Both the position numbers and the translations under genes were made by a program. The notes under the pieces are model-generated. The model ran no database searches. It saw only the letters and a program-made list of their open reading frames with translations, and was not told the origin of the DNA. Source: Deltaproteobacteria bacterium (GTDB lineage: Bacteria > JAUYMQ01). Taken from it: a stretch of 5,357 nt of DNA. The stretch lies in contig JAUYMQ010000266.1 in the NCBI GenBank assembly GCA_030698575.1, positions 1 to 5,357 of the forward strand, written 5' to 3'. Shown here piece after piece: positions 1 through 5,357 of this stretch (positions within the stretch are counted from its first letter, which is position 1; each line of letters starts with the position of its first letter).

Positions 1-1527
1 TTCGGCGAAGGGGTGCCCGAAAAGCGTCTGGCCGACCTGGGTGATGCGGCCGAGGGGGTCGTACTGGAAAGTGCGCTGCCCCGCCGCATCGTCGATGGCC
101 GAGAGGCGCCCCTGGGCGTTGGGGCCCTGATCGTAGATGTAGGTGGCGCGGGTCTGCGAGGCGCCGCCGCCGAGGTCCAGGCGCTTGGCGCTCAGGCGCG
201 AGAGGGCGTCGAAATCGAACAACAGCTGATTGCCCCGCGGGTCGGTGCGCGCCGTCATGCGTCCCAGGGCGTCGTAGGCATAGAGCCACGTCCCCGCGTC
301 GGGATCGATGAGGCGCCGGCGCCGGCCCAGCGTGTCGTAGGTCAGCGCCATGGGATTTCCCTCGGTGTCGGTGATGCCGGCGAGCCGGTCGGTGAGATCG
401 TAGACGTAGCGCGTGGTCTGGGGGGTGGCGCCGTCGAAGTCCCGCACCGCCTTTGTGTTCCCGCGAGCGTCGACGAGCACCTCCTGCACTTTTCCGGCCG
501 GGTCGGTGCGGCGGCGGCTTTGATCCACCGCGCCGTCGCCGTCGAGGTCGCCTACAAGATAGGTGAAGGTCGTGGTTCGGGGCGTGCCCTGCTCGTCGGG
601 GGAGGTCGTGGTGAGGGGCAAGCCGAGGGCATCGTAGGTCAACGCCGTTCCGGGCCTCGTCTCGTCGAGCGGCACCAACGTGGGAGTGGGATCGGTCGCC
701 TTAAAGGGGAAGCCCGCCTTCGAGACCCGCCCCAGCAAGTCGCGGAACGTGTCTTCCAGGATCCAGTCGCTCGCATCACTCGGCCGCGCGGTGCGCACGG
801 CGCGCCCGAAGCCGTCGAGGTAGGCAAGGAGCTGGACGGTGTGCGAGGGCGCGCTCGCGGTGCCCGACTCCAGGATTTGCGTCTCGATGACCGCCGGAAA
901 AACGTTGAGGTCGTAGCTGCGCTTCACCTGCGCCAGCCCCCCGCCCGCAGTGACCTCCGTCGGCCGGCCGAGGGCGTCGTAGGTGAAGTCCGTCACGTTG
1001 CCGTCGGGCTCCGTGCGCCGCTTCGGAAGCCCCAGCCCCGGCGGCGCGCCTGGCGGATCGTACTCGAAGAGCGTCGTCAGCGTCTCCGGCGTGCCGGCCG
1101 CCTCGACCACCTGCGTGGCGTACGCACCCGCGGGGCCGTAGGTGATCTGCCGCTTGATGCCGAGACCTCCCTCGTCGCCGGTGATCTCGGAAACGTTGCC
1201 GTGGGCGTCGTAGGAAAAACCGCTCTGGACGTAAGACTCCGCCGAGGTGAGCGGGTCCCTCAGCCACCGGCGAAGCGCGGTGATGTCGCCCGTGGCGACG
1301 GTGCCCATCGTCGCGGCGCCGTCGTAGAGGATCTCGGTTTCCGCCTCCCGATCGGCGAAGAGACCGCTCGCCGGCGTGACGTAGACGTGCGAGGGGAAGC
1401 CGAAGCGGTTCGTCATGGGATCGGCGGGTGTTGCGTACTCGAGGAACGTGAAGCGCTCGTCTCCCGCCTGCGTCACGTCACCCAGGAACTTCTCCGCCGT
1501 CGCGTTGCCGCGTGAATCGTACTCGGT
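1..1527 (-). repeat. YD/RHS repeat region
   Basis: From residue about 983 to the window edge (1491) the protein is built of degenerate YD repeats. Examples are TEYDSRGNATAEKF, FSYDAHGNVSEITGD, FTYDALGRPTEVTAG, LTYDALGLPLTTTS, YVYDLTDRLAGITDTEGN, LTYDTLGRRRRLIDP, YAYDALGRMTARTDPRGN and FQYDPLGRITQVGQ. Repeats become more regular towards the left edge. In Tc and Rhs proteins such repeats form a spiralling beta-strand shell around the C-terminal domain. The conserved core-end motif preceding the variable C-terminal domain is not reached, so more repeats and the C-terminus lie outside. Confidence 0.92.
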
Positions 1528-4473
1528 GAGGGTGCGCGTGGCGAGCGACTGCGAGGGTGTCGCCGGGTCGAAGACCGTGGCGTCTTTCTGCACGGGCAGC
1601 GCCAGCCGAGCCGATGCCGCATCGGGCGAGCCCGTGAAGCGCGCTTTCCAATCCGAGAAGGCGACGAGCGTCGGATCGGCCGGGGCGAGCGCGCCCGTCG
1701 TGCCGTCGGGGAAAAAGACGGCGGGCGCGGCGTCAGCCGCCGTCATGAACGCATAGGCTGCCTCCTCCCGCCGGAGCGGCATGAGCCCGCCGCCCGCCGC
1801 CGGGCCCATCACGACCATGGACTTCTCGATCCCCGCCAGCCCGTCGCTCTGGTGGAAATGCCGCTCGACGACCGAGCCGTCGGGCCGCGTGACCGAGACC
1901 ATCTCGAATCCGCGGAACTCCCGCCGCGCGCCGTCGAACGCGCCCCCTGCGTAATCGAACGTCGTCATGGCCATCGAGTCCGCCTGCCCCAGGCCGTCGT
2001 CGGTCGTGATGGCGCTTACCACCTGCACGGGCGTTGGGAGGTCAGGCCGGCCGTCGCCGCCCGTGTTGTCGAATTGCGTGGAAGGAACATAAGTGAGAGA
2101 GGTCGTGCCTCCCAGGGGGGACACGATGCGGTTCAGAAGATCAGGCTTGGTCCCCTGGTTGAGGTAGGTCTTTTTCAACCCCGCTGCCGCGGCGATGAGA
2201 ATGTCGGGCAGGCCGTCGCCGTTTACGTCGGAGAGGCGCACGCCGAGGTCCTTCGAGTTCTTGTCGACGAAGGCCGCGTTGGCAGGCACGTTCCAGGCGG
2301 GCTCGGCGACCCACGGGCTCCCGCCGTTCGTCGTCTGATGGTTCAGCCAGGCGTTCAACACGAGGGTGCCGTTATCGTCGCGGGCCTGGACGAGGTCGAG
2401 CGCGCCGTCCCCGTTCACGTCCGTGATGCGCATGCCCTGATCGTGGGTGACGGGAATGCCCTGGTTGAGTTTTTCCAGATCGATGACCGCTGGCACGGCC
2501 CAGGCGTCGTCGCGGATGAAATCGGTGCCGTCGTTCAGGTAGGCGTTGACCGGCGCCGAGCCGGTGATGTTGGAGCTGAAGCGGGTGACGAGATCGGTGA
2601 GCCCGTCGCCGTTCAGGTCAAGCAGGCGTTTTCCCAGTCGCAGGTGCGTGACAAGGTTGATTCCATTGGTGAGGAAGAGAAACTGCTGCTGAACAATCAC
2701 GGAATCGAGCAAACAGGAGGACGCGAAGGTATCGCAGATAATGTAACGATCGGTTTTCAGTGTAGCGAAGTTCGTGCCCGTATTGAGTTGATAGCCTCGA
2801 TTGACGACCTGGCCCCCGCCGACCAAGGGGTGAATCAGAAACTTCTTCAGCAGAAGGTCGGGGCGTCCGTCGCCGTTGAGATCGACCGGCTGCGTCGGCC
2901 CCTCGGGATTGGCCCCGGTCGCGCCGTCGCGCAACGAGAAATGGTTGACCAGATCGATGTTGTTGCTCCAGGCGGGCGTGGACACCCAGGTCGCGCCCGT
3001 GTTCAGATAGGCCGCCCGGTCGGTCCCCTGATAACCCGCCGTACCGTCGCGCTCCCGGATCTGCAGCAGATCGAGCTGGCCGTCGCGGTCGAGATCCAGG
3101 AAAACGAAGCCCTGATCCTTCCCCTTGTCGTCGGCGAGATCCACCGGAATGGTCCAGGCGGGGCTGGCGGTGGCGTCGAAGCCGGTGCCGTTGTTCAGGT
3201 AAACCTCGCGCGCCACGTTCTTCTTGGAACGCACCACATCCACGAAGCCGTCGCCGTCGACGTCGGCCAGCCGCGCCCCGGTATCCTTCTTGTCGGTCTC
3301 GACGAACTGAAGCAACCCGGGAAGATTCCACCCGCTCGCTCCCTGGTCGCTCCACCCCATCGTTCCGCCGTTGCCCGCGTTGTCCGTGTAGGTGAAAACC
3401 GTGGGGGGGAGCGCTGTCACGCCGTCGCTCCCAACCTCTCCCACCGAGGCGAGAAGCGAGCGCCCCGAGTCTGCACTTTGCGTGTACGCGAAGTCATACC
3501 GGCGCGCGAGGGCCCCGTTCACCTTGACGTCGATCCGGGCCAGGCGGCGGTCGAGAAGCGTCTTGAATCCGGCGAGGTAGTTCTGCGGCTTGTCGGGCCG
3601 GTCCTCCGTCACGAACTCGATGGTCCTGAGATCGCCGACGGGTACGCCGCCGCGGTAGGCGTAGGCGATGGCGGACAGGAAGGCCAGGTTGGTCCCGGAG
3701 GGCTGGGTGTAGGCGTAGCGGATCTCGTTCCCGTGGGCGTCGGTCACGCTGTCGAGGTGCCAGGCGAAGGGGAGGCCGTTCGTCGTATGGACCACCCGTG
3801 CGTCGGTGTTGAAGCCGTAACGCGAAACGCTCCCCTGCTTGTCGCGCACGACCCAGTAGTCGCCGCCCGTCGTGATGTGCTCGATGCGCAGAAAACTTTC
3901 GCGGCGCGTGTGATACGTGGCCGGCGACTGGCTGTCGAGAAGGAGGTCTTCCCCGTCGAACTGGAAGGTGTCGGATGCGCTGTAGCCCGGAACCCCCTCG
4001 CGGAGAGACCGCTGGATCGTCCCGGCGCCGTATCCCCATCCCACGCCGATCCAGCCGTTGCCCTGCTGGCTGCTATAGCCGATGGCCACCGACGGCTGGA
4101 CGCCCCCGGCCCCCTGGGGGGCCGCGATCGGCAATCGGGCCGTCGCCGCCCCCGTGAAGGGGTCGCTGGAGGCAACCGACGACGACGCCACGCCCGGCGC
4201 CCCCGTGCCTCCGCGCGCCTGGATGACCGTCGAGCCGTCCGTCGGGTCGACGGCCGCCTGGGAAAGCGACGGCGGGAAGGCCAGGAGGAAGGCCAGGGCC
4301 AAACACAGGAGGCGCCGGGGCAAGGGGAGCCCGGGAAAGACGTCCCGGGGGGAGTGCGCAGAATCCGACAGTCGGGATGTCAGGAAAATCCGACACCCCG
4401 ACCGGCGGGAATCGCTGGCGCACGCGGGCCTGAACGGGAAAGAGGTATAAAATCGGGGGAATGAGAAAGACAT
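1..4473 (-). CDS. Giant secreted SpvB / VCBS / TcdB-middle / RHS-repeat protein (Tc-toxin B/C-like), 3' end missing
   Basis: The visible 1,491 residues follow the TcB plus TcC plan of Tc toxins in one chain, where the SpvB-propeller and YD-repeat shell encloses a C-terminal toxic domain. Order: N-terminal extension 1-51; signal peptide 52-73; SpvB domain about 92-380, including GYSSQQGNGWIGVGW at 132-146; six VCBS/FG-GAP motifs at 404-757; TcdB-middle region about 770-900, with NRIVSPLGGTT near 781 and the family-typical EFRGFEMVSVTRPDG then HFHQSDGLAG at 852-881; YD repeats from about 983, such as FTYDALGRP (1163), LTYDTLGRR (1377), YAYDALGRM (1398) and FQYDPLGRI (1469). No stop or frameshift occurs. 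The RHS core end and any C-terminal toxin or effector lie beyond the left edge, so activity is unknown. Family members with an export signal could act at the cell surface or outside. Transcription is probably sigma-54 dependent. The start was chosen for its Shine-Dalgarno and short leader; TTG at 4323 is the alternative. Architecture is secure; toxicity is inferred. Confidence 0.95.
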   Translation of the reverse strand, partial: MSFSFPRFYTSFPFRPACASDSRRSGCRIFLTSRLSDSAHSPRDVFPGLPLPRRLLCLALAFLLAFPPSLSQAAVDPTDGSTVIQARGGTGAPGVASSSVASSDPFTGAATARLPIAAPQGAGGVQPSVAIGYSSQQGNGWIGVGWGYGAGTIQRSLREGVPGYSASDTFQFDGEDLLLDSQSPATYHTRRESFLRIEHITTGGDYWVVRDKQGSVSRYGFNTDARVVHTTNGLPFAWHLDSVTDAHGNEIRYAYTQPSGTNLAFLSAIAYAYRGGVPVGDLRTIEFVTEDRPDKPQNYLAGFKTLLDRRLARIDVKVNGALARRYDFAYTQSADSGRSLLASVGEVGSDGVTALPPTVFTYTDNAGNGGTMGWSDQGASGWNLPGLLQFVETDKKDTGARLADVDGDGFVDVVRSKKNVAREVYLNNGTGFDATASPAWTIPVDLADDKGKDQGFVFLDLDRDGQLDLLQIRERDGTAGYQGTDRAAYLNTGATWVSTPAWSNNIDLVNHFSLRDGATGANPEGPTQPVDLNGDGRPDLLLKKFLIHPLVGGGQVVNRGYQLNTGTNFATLKTDRYIICDTFASSCLLDSVIVQQQFLFLTNGINLVTHLRLGKRLLDLNGDGLTDLVTRFSSNITGSAPVNAYLNDGTDFIRDDAWAVPAVIDLEKLNQGIPVTHDQGMRITDVNGDGALDLVQARDDNGTLVLNAWLNHQTTNGGSPWVAEPAWNVPANAAFVDKNSKDLGVRLSDVNGDGLPDILIAAAAGLKKTYLNQGTKPDLLNRIVSPLGGTTSLTYVPSTQFDNTGGDGRPDLPTPVQVVSAITTDDGLGQADSMAMTTFDYAGGAFDGARREFRGFEMVSVTRPDGSVVERHFHQSDGLAGIEKSMVVMGPAAGGGLMPLRREEAAYAFMTAADAAPAVFFPDGTTGALAPADPTLVAFSDWKARFTGSPDAASARLALPVQKDATVFDPATPSQSLATRTLTEYDSRGNATAEKFLGDVTQAGDERFTFLEYATPADPMTNRFGFPSHVYVTPASGLFADREAETEILYDGAATMGTVATGDITALRRWLRDPLTSAESYVQSGFSYDAHGNVSEITGDEGGLGIKRQITYGPAGAYATQVVEAAGTPETLTTLFEYDPPGAPPGLGLPKRRTEPDGNVTDFTYDALGRPTEVTAGGGLAQVKRSYDLNVFPAVIETQILESGTASAPSHTVQLLAYLDGFGRAVRTARPSDASDWILEDTFRDLLGRVSKAGFPFKATDPTPTLVPLDETRPGTALTYDALGLPLTTTSPDEQGTPRTTTFTYLVGDLDGDGAVDQSRRRTDPAGKVQEVLVDARGNTKAVRDFDGATPQTTRYVYDLTDRLAGITDTEGNPMALTYDTLGRRRRLIDPDAGTWLYAYDALGRMTARTDPRGNQLLFDFDALSRLSAKRLDLGGGASQTRATYIYDQGPNAQGRLSAIDDAAGQRTFQYDPLGRITQVGQTLFGHPFAE
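2203..3264 (-). repeat. Six VCBS/FG-GAP calcium-loop repeats (beta-propeller)
   Basis: Six Asp-rich loops recur: DVDGDGFVD (404-412), DLDRDGQLD (460-468), DLNGDGRPD (531-539), DLNGDGLTD (619-627), DVNGDGALD (685-693) and DVNGDGLPD (749-757). Spacings are 56, 71, 88, 66 and 64 residues. Between them lies a second recurring unit of the type YLN-G followed by one or two Trp and a Pro (YLNNGTG...W, YLNTGATW...W, YLNDGTD...W, WLNHQTT...W...W). D-x-D/N-G-D-G loops of this sort bind calcium in integrin-like propellers, and SpvB-type proteins are known to carry a propeller here. The unit between the third and fourth motifs is the longest and most diverged. Confidence 0.88.
3334..4200 (-). other. SpvB-type N-terminal domain within the giant protein
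   Basis: Residues about 92-380 carry the SpvB/TcB N-terminal signature: DPFTGAATARLPIAAPQGAG, QPSVAIGYSSQQGNGWIGVG, then FQFDGEDLLLDSQ. Further on come the family-typical strings YWVVRDKQGSVSRYGF, WHLDSVTDAHGNEIRYAY and RRLARIDVKVNGALARRYDF. In Tc toxins this region belongs to the B component, which caps the cocoon and docks to the TcA pore. Salmonella SpvB is known for a separate ADP-ribosyltransferase domain at its C-terminus; that domain is not part of what is seen here. Confidence 0.9.
4255..4323 (-). other. Sec-type signal peptide of the giant protein
   Basis: Residues 51-73 (counting from ATG 4473) read LPRRLLCLALAFLLAFPPSL then SQA. This is a basic n-region (RR), a hydrophobic core rich in Leu, Ala and Phe, a Pro/Ser-containing c-region, and a likely signal peptidase I site after SQA, giving a mature start at AVDPTDG. 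The lone Cys sits inside the hydrophobic core, not at a lipobox, so a lipoprotein is unlikely. The signal sits unusually far from the preferred start; it would be a standard-length peptide if translation began at the TTG at 4323. Confidence 0.8.
4371..4402. repeat. Imperfect inverted repeat at the 5' end of the giant gene
   Basis: GTCGGGATGTC (4371-4381) and GACACCCCGAC (4392-4402) pair with a single mismatch (G-T) out of 11. Allowing one bulged A, the stem extends inward through GGA/TCC (4383-4385 with 4389-4391), closing on an AAA loop. No T-tract follows on either strand, so it is not a classical terminator. If translation starts at the TTG at 4323 it would be a leader hairpin; with the ATG at 4473 it lies inside the N-terminal extension. 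It could also be an operator. The pairing is seen directly; any function is a guess. Confidence 0.5.
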
Positions 4474-4482
4474 GGGGCTCGT

Positions 4483-4487
4483 TCCTT
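4483..4487 (-). promoter_or_regulatory. Shine-Dalgarno sequence supporting the ATG start at 4473
   Basis: AAGGA on the minus strand ends 9 bases before the ATG at 4473-4471. It lies between the predicted sigma-54 transcription start (about 4517) and that ATG. The alternative TTG start at 4323 has no comparable element at a usable distance, and this site is the main reason for preferring the longer protein. Confidence 0.65.
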
Positions 4488-4527
4488 CGGAGACCCGGGC
4501 GCCGGGATGAACGCCGAGATCATCTGG

Positions 4528-4544
4528 AGCAAGCTCCGTGCCAG
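4528..4544 (-). promoter_or_regulatory. Sigma-54 (-24/-12) promoter of the SpvB/RHS gene
   Basis: The minus strand reads CTGGCACG-GAGC-TTGCT. This matches the sigma-54 core consensus YTGGCACG-N4-TTGCW at every defined base. The invariant GG (4542-4541) and GC (4530-4529) are separated by the required 10 bases. The predicted transcription start is about 12 bases beyond the GC, near 4517. This leaves a leader of about 45 bases to the ATG at 4473, with a Shine-Dalgarno sequence in between. The site is intergenic and points at the giant gene, and the preceding gene encodes a sigma-54 activator. Position, orientation, spacing and sequence all agree. Confidence 0.9.
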
Positions 4545-4616
4545 ATTCCGTATAGGAGGCCGCGGGGGCCGGAAGACGCGAGAACCAAGGAGAAAAATGG
4601 AGTCAGCTTCGGGGGC

Positions 4617-4643
4617 AAAGAAAGGAGCGGCGCGGTCTGCCGC
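4617..4643 (-). terminator. Possible weak intrinsic terminator after the activator gene
   Basis: On the minus strand, GCGGC (4643-4639) can pair with GCCGC (4631-4627) around a 7-base loop. It is followed by the pyrimidine tract TCCTTTCTTT (4626-4617). It lies about 50 bases past the activator's stop codon and before the downstream promoter, where a terminator would be expected. The stem is only 5 bp and the T-tract is interrupted, so it may be weak or coincidental. An overlapping alternative pairing is CGCGG/CCGCG (4644-4640 with 4635-4631). Confidence 0.25.
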
Positions 4644-4653
4644 GGACGCGTCC
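4644..4653. promoter_or_regulatory. Perfect 10-bp palindrome, candidate activator-binding site
   Basis: GGACGCGTCC is a perfect palindrome centred about 130 bases upstream of the start site predicted from the sigma-54 promoter. Fis-type domains of sigma-54 activators bind as dimers to dyad-symmetric sites, typically about 80-200 bases upstream, so the position fits. A second short palindrome, CGAATTCG, lies at 4669-4676. Short GC-rich palindromes also arise by chance in DNA of this composition, and nothing else supports binding. Confidence 0.25.
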
Positions 4654-4693
4654 AGCGAACTCAACGCGCGAATTCGGGATGGCGCCCGGCCTG

Positions 4694-5357
4694 TCAATCC
4701 TCGGACTTGGAGGCGATTCCCAGCTTGTCCATCTTGTATTTGAGCATCCGGCGGGTAATGCCGAGCATCTCGGCGGCCTGGGTCTGGACGTAGTCGCACC
4801 GCTCGAGGGCGGCGATGATGATGTCTTCCTCGAACTGATCCTCGGCCTTCTGGAAGTCGATGTTGCCCGAGAGAACCTCGCGCCGCAGGAAATTCGCCCG
4901 GTAGTTGTTGACCACCTCGTCCGGCAGATCCTCCACCTCGATATGATCCCGGCCTGTGAGCGTCACGACGCGCTCAACCACGTTCTCCATCTCGCGGACG
5001 TTGCCCGGCCACTCGTAGTTCACGAGCAGATCGAGGGCCTTCCGGCTGAACTGGGACTTCGACTTGCCGCTGCCCTTGATCACCTTCCCCAGGAAGTGAT
5101 CGAGAAGCAGCGGAACGTCCTCGCGGCGTTCCCGAAGGGGCGGCAGGAAGATGGGGACGACGTTGACGCGATAGAAAAGATCGGAGCGGAAGGTGCCCTT
5201 GCGGATGGCTTGCTCGAGATCCTTGTTGGTGGCCGCGATGAGGCGCACGTCGATCTTGATCGTCTCGACGCCGCCGACGCGCTGGATCTCCTTCTCCTGC
5301 AGAACGCGGAGGATCTTCGCCTGGGTGGCCAGCGACAGCTCGCCGATCTCGTCGAGG
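4694..5357 (-). CDS. Sigma-54-dependent transcriptional activator (bacterial enhancer-binding protein), C-terminal part
   Basis: This protein would use ATP hydrolysis to open promoters held by sigma-54 RNA polymerase. The window holds its last 220 codons and the TGA stop; the start lies beyond the right edge. Numbering from the first visible residue, it opens in Walker B (LDEIGEL, 1-7). Sensor I follows (LIAATNKDL, 39-47), then the arginine-finger segment (FRSDLFYRVNV, 56-66), LRERREDV (74-81) and the sensor II motif WPGNVRE (116-122). A Fis-type helix-turn-helix closes the protein (TQAAEMLGITRRMLKYKMDK, 192-211). Walker A and the GAFTGA loop that contacts sigma-54 should lie just upstream and cannot be seen. 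The N-terminal sensory domain (response-regulator receiver, PAS, GAF or none) is also unseen, so the subfamily cannot be named. It lies upstream of, and is co-oriented with, a gene that has a consensus sigma-54 promoter, which makes it a natural candidate activator of that gene. The family call is very secure; the target is inferred. Confidence 0.97.
   Translation of the reverse strand, partial: LDEIGELSLATQAKILRVLQEKEIQRVGGVETIKIDVRLIAATNKDLEQAIRKGTFRSDLFYRVNVVPIFLPPLRERREDVPLLLDHFLGKVIKGSGKSKSQFSRKALDLLVNYEWPGNVREMENVVERVVTLTGRDHIEVEDLPDEVVNNYRANFLRREVLSGNIDFQKAEDQFEEDIIIAALERCDYVQTQAAEMLGITRRMLKYKMDKLGIASKSED

Noticed and set aside
13-1515. 500-codon plus-strand open reading frame
   Set aside because: It lies in exact antisense codon register with the giant minus-strand gene and encodes an Arg/Val/Gly-rich product with no recognisable motif. 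Antisense stops here need sense TTA, CTA or TCA codons, which are rare in this gene; its terminating TGA is simply the sense TCA serine codon at residue 987.
2618-3355. 245-codon minus-strand frame inside the giant gene
   Set aside because: It is a shifted frame over the propeller coding region and is Arg-rich and low-complexity. The in-register frame has all six VCBS motifs without interruption.
4330-4349. CCCGGG repeated at 4330-4335 and 4344-4349, a possible hairpin
   Set aside because: Each copy is self-complementary and short, no T-tract follows, and such runs are expected in DNA this GC-rich.
1852-4464. 870-codon plus-strand open reading frame
   Set aside because: It has the same antisense register over the SpvB/propeller part of the real gene. 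Its repeated GVG/VAV-type strings are the complement of the NGDG-coding motifs. It shows no domain of its own, and the minus frame carries clear family signatures throughout.
4461-4793. Plus-strand small frames across the intergenic gap (110 and 78 codons)
   Set aside because: They run antisense to the activator's 3' end and the promoter, and their composition looks like translated GC-rich noncoding DNA. No convincing coding signal was seen.
4380-4799. 139-codon minus-strand frame spanning the intergenic region
   Set aside because: It overlaps the end of the activator and the start of the giant gene in a different frame, covers the sigma-54 promoter, and shows no recognisable motif.

Overview
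The window is GC-rich bacterial DNA, about two thirds G+C by eye, and both genes lie on the minus strand. One is the C-terminal part of a sigma-54-dependent transcriptional activator, entering from the right edge. The other is the N-terminal 1,491 codons of a giant secreted SpvB / VCBS (FG-GAP) / TcdB-middle / RHS-repeat protein, which runs off the left edge. The activator's sequence and the gene style fit a GC-rich member of the former Deltaproteobacteria or a related uncultured lineage. That placement is an inference and weakly held.

Layout in the direction of transcription (right to left): 5357-4694 is the activator, holding Walker B through the Fis-type DNA-binding domain and ending in TGA. 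About 220 bases (4693-4474) lie between the genes. This gap holds a possible weak terminator, a perfect 10-bp palindrome, a textbook sigma-54 (-24/-12) promoter at 4544-4528, and a Shine-Dalgarno sequence at 4487-4483. From 4473 to position 1 the giant gene stays open, without a stop or frameshift (read codon by codon). It has an N-terminal extension, a Sec signal peptide, an SpvB domain, six Asp-rich VCBS/FG-GAP motifs, a TcdB-middle region, and then YD/RHS repeats to the window edge.

The most interesting point is how the parts fit together. A Tc-toxin-like TcB+TcC-type shell protein, fused in one polypeptide and carrying an export signal, sits behind a consensus sigma-54 promoter. The gene just upstream on the same strand encodes exactly the class of activator such a promoter needs. 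This suggests a regulator/toxin module switched on by a specific signal. The activator's sensory domain and the toxin's variable C-terminus would identify the signal and the activity, and both are outside the window.

The long plus-strand reading frames opposite the giant gene, including 500 and 870 codons, are antisense shadows. They lie in exact codon register with the real gene and stay open because TTA, CTA and TCA codons are rare in it. I see no RNA genes, CRISPR arrays, insertion sequences or attachment sites.
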